Of a stretch of 64,000 nt of DNA, positions 51,110 to 60,775 are shown piece by piece; position 1 is the stretch's first letter, and each line of letters starts with the position of its first letter. Made by a program: the position numbers and the translations under genes. The stretch covers positions 1 to 64,000 of the forward strand of contig DVLK01000098.1 in the NCBI GenBank assembly GCA_018715545.1, read 5' to 3'. Below the pieces are notes generated by a model, which saw only the letters and a program-made list of their open reading frames with translations, did not search any database and was not told the origin of the DNA. Source of the DNA: Candidatus Caccovivens faecavium. GTDB lineage: Bacteria; Bacillota; Clostridia; Christensenellales; UBA1242.

Positions 51110-52081
51110 TTATCTTAATTTTTTTAACACATTTTTAAAGTCTTTTGGATGTGGAACGCTAAAAACAAAGTCCTTGTTTAGTTCGTTATTATGAAATTTC
51201 ATAGTTTTTAGGTGCAAGTAGCTATGAGAATATAGGTCATTAGCGCCATACAGTTTATCGCCAATCAGCGGATGATCTATTGAGGAGGCGTGTAGGCGTA
51301 TTTGGTGGGTGCGTCCTTTAAATATTTCTGCCTTGACCAAAGTTAAAGAATAATCTCGCTTAGCGCTTAAACCGTTCCTTTTTTCACTCAAAGCTATTTT
51401 ATTTAAGACGGCACGAAAGTTCTTTAATAATTTGCATCTAAAATTTAAGTACTTCATATCTTTTAAATGCTTAATAGGTGTAAAGGTCGTCTTTGCATAT
51501 TGACCAAAGGGAGAAATGATGCGTTTTCTATTGTTTATGCCGTTTTCAATGATAGTATAGATAGGCGCTTCAACAACTGTTTTTCTTGTTATATCTCCAT
51601 GACAAATGGCATGATATTCCTTTTCAATATTGACTGTGTTTTGATAGGTGATCGTGTCCTTTGCAACAAGAATAATTCCAGAGGCGTCTTTATCTAATCT
51701 ATTCATTATTCTAAGCGTAAATTCGCTGTCATTGATATATGCACAAATCATACCAGCAAGATTATTGTGATAGTGACTCTTTGATGGTGTCGTTGGAAGA
51801 AGCGATGGCTTATTGATAACAAGATAGTAATCATCTTCATAGATGATGTCGAGTGGAGCATAGATTTTTTCAATTTCAGTGCCTTTAAAAGGATTTCTAT
51901 CAATTTTAAGAATGTCGCCAAATTTAAGAGGATGACTTATATTTTCTGGCTTGCCATTTATCATGATTGCGCCAAAATATGAGCGCAAATTTTTTATAAA
52001 ATGCTCACTGAAATTCTTTTGTTTTAAACATATATAAACGCTTTCGTAACTTTTTTCTATTTTTATCTCTAAGTATTTCAT
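51110..52081 (-). CDS. RluA/RluD-family RNA pseudouridine synthase
   Basis: 323 residues. N-terminal S4-like region (1-65), then the catalytic domain with MNRLDKDASGIILVAKD near residue 130 (catalytic Asp in RLD) and KGRTHQIRLHASSIDHPLIGDKLYG near residue 265. Modifies rRNA or tRNA uridines; the exact target (RluA, RluD or another class) cannot be fixed by sequence. Promoter elements end 8 nt before the ATG with no Shine-Dalgarno, so the mRNA may be leaderless. Convergent with the 48-residue gene. Confidence 0.9.
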   Translation of the reverse strand: MKYLEIKIEKSYESVYICLKQKNFSEHFIKNLRSYFGAIMINGKPENISHPLKFGDILKIDRNPFKGTEIEKIYAPLDIIYEDDYYLVINKPSLLPTTPSKSHYHNNLAGMICAYINDSEFTLRIMNRLDKDASGIILVAKDTITYQNTVNIEKEYHAICHGDITRKTVVEAPIYTIIENGINNRKRIISPFGQYAKTTFTPIKHLKDMKYLNFRCKLLKNFRAVLNKIALSEKRNGLSAKRDYSLTLVKAEIFKGRTHQIRLHASSIDHPLIGDKLYGANDLYSHSYLHLKTMKFHNNELNKDFVFSVPHPKDFKNVLKKLR

Positions 52082-52089
52082 ATCAGCTT

Positions 52090-52117
52090 ATTTTAACATT
52101 TTTTACGCATATATCAA
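52090..52117 (-). promoter_or_regulatory. Promoter of the pseudouridine synthase gene, leaderless type
   Basis: On the minus strand TTGATA (52117-52112), 16-nt spacer, TAAAAT (52095-52090), then 8 nt to the ATG at 52081. Confidence 0.6.
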
Positions 52118-52136
52118 AATAAATAAGGCAATTTAC

Positions 52137-52165
52137 TTGACAAAATTTTATCGTTATTTTATACT
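52137..52165 (+). promoter_or_regulatory. Promoter of the pheS T-box transcript
   Basis: TTGACA (52137-52142), 17-nt spacer, TATACT (52160-52165). Divergent from the pseudouridine synthase promoter. Confidence 0.8.
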
Positions 52166-52171
52166 ATCAAT

Positions 52172-52410
52172 GTAAAAACGATGATGAAAGACTAGTAGGC
52201 TTGTGGTTTTTCTTACAGAGAGTCCTTTTTGCTGAGATAGGGCAGAAAAAGCAGGTTGAATTCACTTTCTAGTTGCACCTTGAAAGATTTTCGAGTAGGG
52301 GTTGTCGCGTGGGCAGGCGTAATTGTCATAATGAGGTGCTTATATAAGCATGAAATTAGGTGGTAACACGATTAATAATCGTCCTAATATTTTTAGGGCG
52401 ATTTTTTAAT
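52172..52410 (+). promoter_or_regulatory. Phe-specific T-box leader with terminator
   Basis: Stem I features (CAGAGAG, GCTGAGATAGGGC) with specifier GAA-TTC-AC: the UUC codon for Phe is at 52261-52263. The T-box sequence AGGTGGTAACACG is at 52358-52370. The terminator is 52377-52387 with 52393-52403 (11 bp) plus T-run. Uncharged tRNA-Phe should stabilise the antiterminator and turn on pheS-pheT. Confidence 0.93.
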
Positions 52411-52461
52411 GCAAGAACAACATGATATAACACGAGTGTTTTCTTATGAGGAGAGGGGAGT

Positions 52462-53481
52462 ATGAAAGAAAAACTTGAACAGATTTTAAAAGATGCACAA
52501 TGCGAAATTGAAAAGTGTGACGATGTTAAAACGCTTGATGAAGTTAGGGTTAAATTTTTAGGCAAGCAAGGGGAGTTAACTTCAATTTTACGAAATATGA
52601 AAGAAGTGCCACCAGAAGAGCGAAAAACTGTTGGTATGCTTGCTAATGGTGTTAGGGAGAAGCTTGAAGCTGCGATAAGTAAGAAAAGCGAAAAGCTTGA
52701 AGAAGAAGCTCTTTTAAAGGCTATGGAGAAGGAGAAGATTGATATCACCATGCCAAGCAAAGGAGTGAAAAGAGGCGCGCTTCACCCGCTCACTAGGTTC
52801 AATAATAAGTTTATGGATATTTGTGTTGAAATGGGCTTTACCGTTATCCAAGGCCCTGAGATTGACACAGATTACTATAACTTTGAAGCACTAAATGTGC
52901 CAAAAAATCACCCAGCACGCGATATGCAAGATTCTCTATACATTACAGACAATATTCTTTTAAGAACACAAACCTCAAATATGCAAGTACATGCCATGGA
53001 AGAATTAAAGCCTCCATTTAAGATTGTTTGCCCAGGAAGAGTATATAGAAACGATGATGATAGTTCTCATTCGCCAATATTTAACCAATTTGAAGCACTT
53101 GTTGTCGATGAAAATGTTGGATTAAAAGACTTGATGAAGATGATTGATGTCATATTAAAGAAACTATTTGGCGAAAATGTGAAGATGAGAGTTCGCCCTG
53201 CATATTTCCCATTTACCGAGCCTTCCATCGAAATTGATGCCACTTGTCAGATGTGCCAAGGCAAGGGTTGTTCTCTTTGCAAAGGTACAGGTTTTTCTGA
53301 GGTATTTGGCGCAGGCGTGGTCAATCCAAAAGTGTTAGAGATGTCGGGAATAGACAGCAAAAAATATAGCGGTTTTGCGTTTGGTCCTGGAATTGATAGA
53401 AGCGTGATGGTGACCAATAAAATTCCTAACATCAAATATCTGTTTAGAAATGATATGCGTTTCTTAAAGCAAATGCGCTAA
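52462..53481 (+). CDS. pheS: Phenylalanyl-tRNA synthetase alpha chain
   Basis: 339 residues. Helical N-terminal tRNA-binding arm (1-85), then class II core: GALHPLTRFNNKFMDICVEMGF in part, RDMQDSLYI, LLRTQTSNMQVHAM, GRVYRNDDDSSHSP, and GFAFGPGIDRSVM near the end. A cluster CQMCQGKGCSLCKGTGF (about 258-274) is typical of Firmicutes PheS. AGGAGAGGGG precedes the ATG. Controlled by the T-box upstream. Confidence 0.97.
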   Translation: MKEKLEQILKDAQCEIEKCDDVKTLDEVRVKFLGKQGELTSILRNMKEVPPEERKTVGMLANGVREKLEAAISKKSEKLEEEALLKAMEKEKIDITMPSKGVKRGALHPLTRFNNKFMDICVEMGFTVIQGPEIDTDYYNFEALNVPKNHPARDMQDSLYITDNILLRTQTSNMQVHAMEELKPPFKIVCPGRVYRNDDDSSHSPIFNQFEALVVDENVGLKDLMKMIDVILKKLFGENVKMRVRPAYFPFTEPSIEIDATCQMCQGKGCSLCKGTGFSEVFGAGVVNPKVLEMSGIDSKKYSGFAFGPGIDRSVMVTNKIPNIKYLFRNDMRFLKQMR

Positions 53482-53483
53482 AT

Positions 53484-53582
53484 GGTGTAGTGTTATGCTT
53501 GCATAATACACTATATATTGATTTATTGTATATTTTGATATTTGCTGATTGGCGTTTAATGTTGATTGTTATATCGCCAATT
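53484..53582. repeat. Hairpin repeat (copy 2) and a second hairpin between pheS and pheT
   Basis: TAGTG to CACTA hairpin with right arm CATAATACACTATATAT (53502-53518), the same as in the element at 12193-12234. A second stem ATTGGCG (53548-53554) with CGCCAAT (53575-53581) follows. The gap of 153 bp is wide for pheST; the hairpins may lower pheT relative to pheS or are inserted repeats. Confidence 0.5.
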
Positions 53583-53634
53583 AAAAAATTTAAAATTAAG
53601 TAGAAAAACTTTTAAATGGTTTAAGGAGAAAGTT

Positions 53635-56031
53635 ATGAAAATTTCTTATAGTTGGCTTAAAGATTTTGTAGATATAAATATATCACCAGAGGAGCTCGCT
53701 GAGAAGCTTACCGTTTCTGGTTTTGAGGTGGAAGAGGTTATCTATCAAAATGAACATCTCCATGATGTATATGTAGGAAAAATCACAAGAATTGAAAAGC
53801 ATAAAGATGCAGATAAATTACAAGTTTGTACAGTCGATGTTGGAGATAAGATTGTGCAGATTATAACATCGGCAACAAATGTGTTTGAAGGCGCGCTTGT
53901 GCCTGTGTCACTCGAAGGTGCTGACTTATGCAATGGTGTAAAAATTAAGCCTACCAATTTTAGAGGCGTTAAGAGCGATGGCATGTTCTGCTCTGGTGAA
54001 GAACTCGGTATTGACGAAAATTATATTGAAGGTGGCGGGGTTAACGGCATTTTGATTTTGCCTGAAAATACGAAGATAGGCGCAAAAATTGAGGATGCTC
54101 TTCTTCTCAACGATGTTGTGTTCGATGTCAATGTCACACCAAATCGTCCAGATTGCAACAGTGTGATAGGAATTGCGCGTGAAGTTTCGGCTATCTATGA
54201 TGTGCCTTTAAAAGATGTTGATTATTCCTATAAGACATGTGGCGGAAATGTCAATGATTATATAAGTGTGGAAGTAAAGACAAAGAAGTGTCCGCGCTAT
54301 ATGGCGTCATATATAAAAGACTTAAATCTTTCGCGTTCTCCACTTTGGCTTAGGTCTAGACTTTTTGCTTGTGGAATTAAGCCGATAAACAAGATTGTTG
54401 ATATAACAAATTATGTGCTTGTTGAGCAAGGTCAACCTATGCATGCGTTTGAATATAATCATCTTGCTGGCAAGAAGATTGTTGTGCGCGATGCAAAGAA
54501 AGGTGAGAAAATTGCTGTTTTAAATGGTAATACCTATGAACTTGATGAAAATGACATGGTTATAGCTGACAGCGAAAAGCCTGTTGTTATTGCAGGTATC
54601 ATCGGTGGAGTTAATTCTTGCGTAGAACCTAGCACAAAAGAAACTGTCTTTGAATGTGCTGTTTTTGACCTAAAAAGTGTAAGACTTACAAGTAGAAAGA
54701 TTGGAGTTAGCACTGATTCGTCAATGAGATATTCAAAAGGCGTCTATGTTGACACGCCAGTAAAAGCCTTGAAGCGTGCTTTACATCTTGTAAATGCTTT
54801 GGATGCTGGAAAGATTGTGGATGGTATTATTGATAAATGCGATGTAAAATCAAAAGTTCGCTTTTTCACGGCTTCAATGAGTAAAATAGACAAAATCTTA
54901 GGGGTTAAGATTGACAGAGATAGGGTTTTACAGATTTTAAACAGCTTAGGAATAAAGTCCACTTTGAATGGCGACAATCTTCATGTTGAGCCTCCATACT
55001 ATCGTGAAGATATCGAATGTGAGAATGATATCGCAGAAGAACTCATCCGTATCTATGGTTATGATATCTATAACAATCTTGAAGGCGAGGCTTTTGAAAA
55101 TTCTTCTGTAACTGTCGGAGCTTATGAACCAAGACTTGTTTTTGAAAACAACTTAAAAAATGAACTTGTAGATTTTGGTTTCTATGAAACTTTAAATTAC
55201 TCTTTATATTCGTCAACAGCTTGCGATAAGCTTTTAATCGACGATGAAAGAAAGAATGTTATAAAAATAGCAAATCCTATAAGCGAAGAGCTTTCAACTG
55301 TAAGAACGGTTATGGCTCACGCATTACTACTTGATATAAAATTTAACCTTTCGGTTGGAAATAAAGATTTACGCTTTTTTGAAGTCGGAAAAGTTTATCA
55401 GCCAAAAGCTTTACCTCTTACAGAACTACCTGTTGAAAATAACAGATTGTCAATCGCTGTGTGTGAGGACGGTTATGACTTCTTTATGCTTAAAAATGTC
55501 ATTGAAAATTTACTAGTTACAACATCATTAAAGTATAAATTAGAGCGTTCTACTGAACCATATCTTCACAGTGGTGTCAGCGCTGATATCATCGCAGAGG
55601 ATGGCAGAAAGGTTGGATACTTTGGAAAAATTCATCCAAAGGTGTTAAAGAACTACGATATCTCTCATGATGTCTATTATGCCGAGCTTGACACAGACTA
55701 CCTATCAGGCTTGAAAGAAAAAACATATAGCGTTAAAGAAGTGTCGAAATTCGCTGAGGTTGAGCGTGATATTGCGGTTGTAGTTGATGAAGAAGTTACA
55801 AATGGAGAACTCACTTCTGCAATAAAGTCTGCTTGCGGAAAGTTGTTTGTAAAAGCAGAACTTTTCGATGTGTATAGAAACATAAGTCTTGGTGAAAATA
55901 AGAAGAGTATGGCTTATAAAATTCATCTATTAAATGAAGAAAAAACTATGACCGCTGAGGAAATTAACGCTGTTATAAATAAAGTATTGAAAAGTTTGGA
56001 ATATCGCTATAAAGCAAAACTTCGTGCATAA
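53635..56031 (+). CDS. pheT: Phenylalanyl-tRNA synthetase beta chain
   Basis: 798 residues. tRNA-binding EMAP/OB domain (about 40-150), B3/B4 editing domain (about 210-385), B5 (about 400-470) and the inactive class II core with C-terminal anticodon-binding FDX domain (from about 700, VKEVSKFAEVERDIAVVVDE). Start MKISYSWLKDFVDI at 53635 follows AAGGAG; the open frame extends 23 codons upstream without support. Forms the alpha2-beta2 enzyme with pheS. Confidence 0.97.
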   Translation: MKISYSWLKDFVDINISPEELAEKLTVSGFEVEEVIYQNEHLHDVYVGKITRIEKHKDADKLQVCTVDVGDKIVQIITSATNVFEGALVPVSLEGADLCNGVKIKPTNFRGVKSDGMFCSGEELGIDENYIEGGGVNGILILPENTKIGAKIEDALLLNDVVFDVNVTPNRPDCNSVIGIAREVSAIYDVPLKDVDYSYKTCGGNVNDYISVEVKTKKCPRYMASYIKDLNLSRSPLWLRSRLFACGIKPINKIVDITNYVLVEQGQPMHAFEYNHLAGKKIVVRDAKKGEKIAVLNGNTYELDENDMVIADSEKPVVIAGIIGGVNSCVEPSTKETVFECAVFDLKSVRLTSRKIGVSTDSSMRYSKGVYVDTPVKALKRALHLVNALDAGKIVDGIIDKCDVKSKVRFFTASMSKIDKILGVKIDRDRVLQILNSLGIKSTLNGDNLHVEPPYYREDIECENDIAEELIRIYGYDIYNNLEGEAFENSSVTVGAYEPRLVFENNLKNELVDFGFYETLNYSLYSSTACDKLLIDDERKNVIKIANPISEELSTVRTVMAHALLLDIKFNLSVGNKDLRFFEVGKVYQPKALPLTELPVENNRLSIAVCEDGYDFFMLKNVIENLLVTTSLKYKLERSTEPYLHSGVSADIIAEDGRKVGYFGKIHPKVLKNYDISHDVYYAELDTDYLSGLKEKTYSVKEVSKFAEVERDIAVVVDEEVTNGELTSAIKSACGKLFVKAELFDVYRNISLGENKKSMAYKIHLLNEEKTMTAEEINAVINKVLKSLEYRYKAKLRA

Positions 56032-56047
56032 CTAACAAAGGAGAAAT

Positions 56048-57169
56048 ATGATTTTTCTTGACAATGCGGGAACAACAAAGATGTTTTCTGAATGTGTGAC
56101 AACATATTCTCATTTTGCGTGCGAGGAATTTTACAATCCTTCTGCTGTATCTCGAAAAAGCGCTTTTGTGCATGCCAAACTTGAAGAGGTTAGAAGAGAT
56201 TGTTTGAAAAAGTTAGGCGCGTTAAAGGGGACTGTCATCTTTACGGGCGGTGCAACTGAGAGCAACAATCTGGCAATAAAGGGCGCAGTCAAAAATGACG
56301 ACTATGAGTATGTCTTTTCAAATGGTGAACATCCTTCTGTTTTTAACATTGCGCGAAGTTTGGAAAATGATGGAAAGGTCGTTAGGTTCGTAGGGCTAGA
56401 TAAGAATGGCAAGGTAAATTTAGATGAACTTGAAAATATGCTAAATAAAAGGACTAAGCTTATAAGTTGTATGCTTGTCAGCAACGAAACGGGCGCCATA
56501 AATGATGTAAAAAAAATTGTTGCACTTAGAAATGAACTTGCTCCGAACGCGCTTGTGCATATTGACGCGGTGCAAGGCTTTATGAAAATACCTTTTTCGG
56601 TCGAGGATTTAGGCGTTGATATGCTTTCGTTTAGCGCACATAAATTTCATGGACCAAAAGGTGTCGGAGGTCTATATGTTCGGTCGCTACAATTAATAAA
56701 AAACATAATTGACGGCGGTGGACAAGAATATGGGCTTCGTTCTGGCACGGAGAATGTTCCGGGTGTTATGGCTATGCAAACGGCACTTTTAAAAATCGAT
56801 GTGAAAGAAAATTTTAAAAACGTGTCAAGACTAAAACAAATTTTTAACGACATAGTGGCTACTGAGAATGGTATAAAGATATTAGATTTTCATGGTTCGC
56901 CATATATTGAGGTGCTTTTATTTAGCGGAGTGAAAGGTGAAACTATGCTTCATGCCTTAGAAGAAAATGGTGTGATTGTCGGACTTGGTAGTGCTTGCTC
57001 TGCAAAAAAAGCAGGAAATCGCATTTTGGAAAACATCGGTTATAGTAAGGAAGAGATAATTTCCTCTTGTAGAATTAGTTTTAATGCGTATATGAATGAA
57101 AGTGAAGTAAAAGAGGCGGGCAAGATAATAATTGAAACTTATAGAGAGATGTTAAAGAGGCTAAACTAA
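56048..57169 (+). CDS. Cysteine desulfurase (NifS/IscS type)
   Basis: 373 residues; PLP enzyme releasing sulfur from cysteine as a persulfide. FLDNAGTTKMF start, GGATESNNLAIKG, HIDAVQGFMKIPF, the PLP-binding Lys in SFSAHKFHGPKGVGGLY and the catalytic Cys in GLGSACSAKKAG near residue 315-325. Placed directly before thiI (one-base overlap), so it is probably the NifZ-like sulfur donor for tRNA 4-thiouridine. AAGGAG lies upstream. Confidence 0.93.
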   Translation: MIFLDNAGTTKMFSECVTTYSHFACEEFYNPSAVSRKSAFVHAKLEEVRRDCLKKLGALKGTVIFTGGATESNNLAIKGAVKNDDYEYVFSNGEHPSVFNIARSLENDGKVVRFVGLDKNGKVNLDELENMLNKRTKLISCMLVSNETGAINDVKKIVALRNELAPNALVHIDAVQGFMKIPFSVEDLGVDMLSFSAHKFHGPKGVGGLYVRSLQLIKNIIDGGGQEYGLRSGTENVPGVMAMQTALLKIDVKENFKNVSRLKQIFNDIVATENGIKILDFHGSPYIEVLLFSGVKGETMLHALEENGVIVGLGSACSAKKAGNRILENIGYSKEEIISSCRISFNAYMNESEVKEAGKIIIETYREMLKRLN

Positions 57170-58368
57170 TGGAAGAAAGAAAGGTGCTGTTACTCAAATT
57201 TGGTGAACTGTTTTTAAAAGGTAAAAACAAGCATGAATTTGAAAAATTATTGATGAATAATATTAGGCGTAAACTTAACGGCTATTATTTCTCTTTGCAG
57301 TATACAAGTGGAAGAATAATCCTTGAAAACTATGATGAGTTTGAAGAAAATATCATAATTCAAAAACTGAAAACGGTGTTTGGGCTTATTGGTGTTGCTA
57401 AGGCTGTTGAAATTGACGCTGATTATGAAAATATAAAAAAGTTTGTTTCTGGCATAAAAATATCTGGAACTTTCAAGGTTGTTGCAAAGCGTGCAGACAA
57501 GCGCTATCCACTTACCTCAGTCGAGCTTGAACGAAAGTTAGGTGAGGTGGTTTTAAATTCAAATGAAACGGCAAAGGTAGATTTGCACACTCCAAACACC
57601 ATTCTTTACGCGGAAGTGCGTTTTAATGAAAAGTGCTACATATATTATGAAAACATAAAATGCGTAGGAGGACTTCCTCTTGGTTCTGGCGGAGAGGCAC
57701 TGTTGCTTTTATCTGGTGGTATCGACAGCCCTGTGGCAGGCTACCTCATGGCGAAACGCGGATTGAAACTCGAAGCCGTGCATTTTCATTCCTATCCTTA
57801 CACAAGTGAGCAGGCAAAAGAGAAGGTTATAGAGCTAGCAAGAGAGCTCACAAACTATGTTGATGAAATTAAATTACATATTGTTTCTTTCACGAAAATT
57901 CAAGAACAGATACATATGAACTGCGATGCGGAATACATGATAACTATCATGCGAAGAATTATGATGAGAATTGCAGAAAAAATTTGCAAAAAGGAAAACT
58001 TGGGCGCAATAATCACAGGCGAAAGTTTGGGGCAGGTGGCAAGTCAGACAATGCAAAGTATCAATGTGACAAACTCTGTTGTTACCCTTCCTGTCTTTCG
58101 TCCGCTAATTGGTTTTGACAAAGAAGATATTATGGATATTGCAAAGAACATAGGCACCTATGAAACTTCCATTCTTCCTTATGAAGATTGTTGCACGGTG
58201 TTTTTGCCGAAATATCCGGTCATAAAGCCAACAATAAAAAGAGCTGAACATCTTGAAAAGTTTTTAAATATCGACCTCTTAGTAAACGAGGCGATTAATA
58301 ACGAAGAGGTGGTAGTTATTAAAAATTGGTTTATAGAGCATGGCGAAAGTATGCAAGTCTTTCTATAA
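57169..58368 (+). CDS. thiI: tRNA 4-thiouridine synthase ThiI
   Basis: 399 residues, the short form without a C-terminal rhodanese domain, as usual in Firmicutes. N-terminal ferredoxin-like and THUMP domains (1-165), then the PP-loop adenylation domain with LLLLSGGIDSPVAGYLMAKRG (split: SGGIDSP near residue 182) and GESLGQVASQTMQSI. Receives sulfur from the adjacent cysteine desulfurase. May also contribute to thiamine thiazole synthesis. Confidence 0.95.
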   Translation: MEERKVLLLKFGELFLKGKNKHEFEKLLMNNIRRKLNGYYFSLQYTSGRIILENYDEFEENIIIQKLKTVFGLIGVAKAVEIDADYENIKKFVSGIKISGTFKVVAKRADKRYPLTSVELERKLGEVVLNSNETAKVDLHTPNTILYAEVRFNEKCYIYYENIKCVGGLPLGSGGEALLLLSGGIDSPVAGYLMAKRGLKLEAVHFHSYPYTSEQAKEKVIELARELTNYVDEIKLHIVSFTKIQEQIHMNCDAEYMITIMRRIMMRIAEKICKKENLGAIITGESLGQVASQTMQSINVTNSVVTLPVFRPLIGFDKEDIMDIAKNIGTYETSILPYEDCCTVFLPKYPVIKPTIKRAEHLEKFLNIDLLVNEAINNEEVVVIKNWFIEHGESMQVFL

Positions 58369-58423
58369 ATATAATTTTTAAAAACATAAATTTCCACTTT
58401 TTTAAATTTATATAAAAAATTAA

Positions 58424-58516
58424 TGAATAAATATGCAAAATTTCACTTGCATATTTATTAATTTTATTGTATAATAATTAAAACAACCTGAATAAGTATA
58501 AATTTATATTTATGCA
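58424..58516 (+). promoter_or_regulatory. argR promoter with candidate ARG boxes
   Basis: Promoter TTGCAT (58447-58452), 17 nt, TATAAT (58470-58475). TGAATAAATATGCA (58424-58437) matches the ARG-box pattern TGAATwwwwATTCA except at one base; its approximate mirror TGCATATTTATTAA covers the -35 (58448-58461). A 28-bp palindrome at 58489-58516 (24 of 28 positions symmetrical, ends TGAATAAG and TTTATGCA) lies after the predicted start. The layout suggests autorepression by ArgR. Confidence 0.65.
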
Positions 58517-58569
58517 AAAATCTTTACAAGTGCCTAAAATAGGCGCATGTAGCTGATAAGGAGAGAAAT

Positions 58570-59022
58570 ATGGCAAGAAGTTTAAGACAATCAAAAATCT
58601 TAGAGCTTATCTCTGTGAAGGAGATTGAAACTCAGGATGAGCTTGCGAAAGAGCTAAAAAATGCCAATTTTGATATCACGCAAGCCACAATTTCCAGAGA
58701 TATTAAAGAGCTTGGACTTACCAAAATTTTATCTTCTAGCGGTAAATACAAGTATGCGATTTTGGGTAACGAACAGCAGGGCGTGTCGAGCAAATATATA
58801 AATATTTTTAAGGAATGTGTCATCTCTGTTAAAAACGCTCTTAATCTTGCCGTGATTAAAACTATCAAAGGTATGGGAGGAAGTGTCGCTTCTTTTATCG
58901 ACAAGCTTAATCTTATTGACCTTATGGGAACCACCTTTGGCGACGACACCGTGCTTTTAATTTTTCCGTCAACCGCGCTTTCTAGTGAGGCGGTTGTTAC
59001 ACTTAACAATATTTTAGTTTAG
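58570..59022 (+). CDS. argR: Arginine repressor ArgR
   Basis: 150 residues. Winged helix at 5-70 (TQDELAKELKNANFDITQATISRDIKELGL), linker, and the C-terminal arginine-binding, trimerising domain with GMGGSVASFIDKL and GTTFGDDTVLLIFPS. Controls arginine synthesis or catabolism by arginine level. AAGGAGAG precedes the ATG. Position before recN is conserved in Firmicutes. Confidence 0.94.
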   Translation: MARSLRQSKILELISVKEIETQDELAKELKNANFDITQATISRDIKELGLTKILSSSGKYKYAILGNEQQGVSSKYINIFKECVISVKNALNLAVIKTIKGMGGSVASFIDKLNLIDLMGTTFGDDTVLLIFPSTALSSEAVVTLNNILV

Positions 59023-59030
59023 GAGGAAGT

Positions 59031-60683
59031 ATGCTTTCTTCTCTTTTTATTTCTAACTTTGCTCTCATTAAGACTTGCGAAATTAATTTTAATAAAGGCT
59101 TTAATGTCATTTTAGGTCAGTCAGGTGCTGGCAAGAGTATTCTTATTGATGCTATAAGTTTTGTTTTAGGCGCAAAGGCAGATAAGACGCTCATGCGAAC
59201 AGGCGAAAACTTAATGAAAGTCGAAGCTGTGTTTGATAATATAAGTGAAAAAACAAAGAAAAAACTTGAAGATATTGGAGTGGAATGTGATGACGAACTT
59301 ATCATATCGCGTTCCCTAAACTCTGACGGCAAAAGTGTAATACGCGTCAACGGATCAGTTGTGGTCTTAAAAAATCTTAGAGATATCACTGAGGACTTTG
59401 TTGATTTTTGTGGTCAGCATGACAGTGTAGGGTTAATAAATGTAAATAACCATCTTGCTCTTTTAGATAGTTTTATTGGGCGCGAGGCAGAGGAACACTT
59501 AAAAACTCTCAATTCCTATTTTGATGAGCTTCAAGAAATTGATAAAAAAATTAAAGCGTTAGGCGGGGATGATGCTGAGCGAAACAGATTAAAGGAAATT
59601 TTAAAATTCCAAATAGACGAAATCGAAAACGCCAATCTCATAACTGGTGAGGAAGAGGAGCTTAAAGAGAAGTTCAACTACATATCAGCTTCTGAAAAGA
59701 TAAGCGAAAATCTAAGTTTAGCACTTAATTATTTGGAGCGTGAAAGTGTTTCAGCTTCTGGACTTGTCTTTGATGCCAAAGCTCTTTTATCGTCACTATC
59801 TGAGTTTGATAACATTTCTGATTGTCAAGATAGGCTAAACAGTGTTTACTACGAGCTTAAAGATATTGCGGAAACCTTGGAGAATATTCTTGATAACACT
59901 GATTATGACCCAGTAAGTTTAGAGCGAATTGATAAACGACTTGATTTAATTAAAGATTTGAAACGCAAGTATGGAAAAAATATTGAAGAAATTTTAAAGT
60001 TCTTGAAAGACGCCAAAGGCAAGTTGGAAGAGTTAAATAACGGCGAAGAGCTTTTAACTCTTTTAGACAGGCAAAGAAGCGAGCTATTAGGAAAAATTGA
60101 GGATGCATCTTCCAAGCTTTCTGCATTAAGAAAGGAAAAGGCAAAGGCTTTTGAAAGTAAGCTTGAAAAAGAATTAAATGACCTACAAATGAAAGGCACA
60201 AGTTTTAAAGTTAATTTTGAGAAAGGCGAGCTATCGCGAAAAGGTCAAGACGAGGTTAAGTTTGTCTTTTCCGCAAATATCGGAGAGGAGCTTAAAGATT
60301 TATCTAAAACGGCATCTGGCGGTGAACTTTCAAGGCTTCTTCTTGCTTTTAAAAATATTATGCTTGATAAAGAAAGTACGGTTATCTTTGATGAAATTGA
60401 CTCAGGTATAAGCGGTCAGACAGCAGGAAAGGTAGCCGAGAAGCTAAAAAATATCTCAAAATATCTTCAAACAATCTGTATAACACATACGCCAGTGGTT
60501 GCAAGTAAGGGCGATGAGTTTATTTTGGTTACAAAGGAAAGTGGTAATGGCGAAACAGTTTCTAATGCACAGATAATTCATGGCGATGAAGTTGTCAGAG
60601 AAATCGCCAACCTAATTGATGGAAGCGAAAAAATTTCAAAAACAGCCATAAATCACGCCAAAGAATTGTTGTTGAAGAAGTAA
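59031..60683 (+). CDS. recN: DNA repair protein RecN
   Basis: 550 residues; SMC-like ATPase recruited to double-strand breaks. LSSLFISNFALIKTCEINF start, Walker A GQSGAGKS near residue 31, coiled coil with a central break (about 150-350), and the C-terminal TASGGELSRLLLAFK signature plus Walker B TVIFDEIDSGISGQTA. AGGAGG lies upstream. Eight bases after argR, so cotranscribed. Confidence 0.96.
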   Translation: MLSSLFISNFALIKTCEINFNKGFNVILGQSGAGKSILIDAISFVLGAKADKTLMRTGENLMKVEAVFDNISEKTKKKLEDIGVECDDELIISRSLNSDGKSVIRVNGSVVVLKNLRDITEDFVDFCGQHDSVGLINVNNHLALLDSFIGREAEEHLKTLNSYFDELQEIDKKIKALGGDDAERNRLKEILKFQIDEIENANLITGEEEELKEKFNYISASEKISENLSLALNYLERESVSASGLVFDAKALLSSLSEFDNISDCQDRLNSVYYELKDIAETLENILDNTDYDPVSLERIDKRLDLIKDLKRKYGKNIEEILKFLKDAKGKLEELNNGEELLTLLDRQRSELLGKIEDASSKLSALRKEKAKAFESKLEKELNDLQMKGTSFKVNFEKGELSRKGQDEVKFVFSANIGEELKDLSKTASGGELSRLLLAFKNIMLDKESTVIFDEIDSGISGQTAGKVAEKLKNISKYLQTICITHTPVVASKGDEFILVTKESGNGETVSNAQIIHGDEVVREIANLIDGSEKISKTAINHAKELLLKK

Positions 60684-60719
60684 ATAAAAATTGGAGCATT
60701 AATTATTTTACCGAGAAGC

Positions 60720-60748
60720 TTGACAAAATAATTTAGAGTTTATATCAT
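60720..60748 (+). promoter_or_regulatory. Promoter of the SIMPL gene
   Basis: TTGACA (60720-60725), 17-nt spacer, TATCAT (60743-60748), then AAGGAGG before the ATG at 60776. Confidence 0.6.
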
Positions 60749-60775
60749 GTTTTCAGGTAAATTAAGGAGGTTTGT

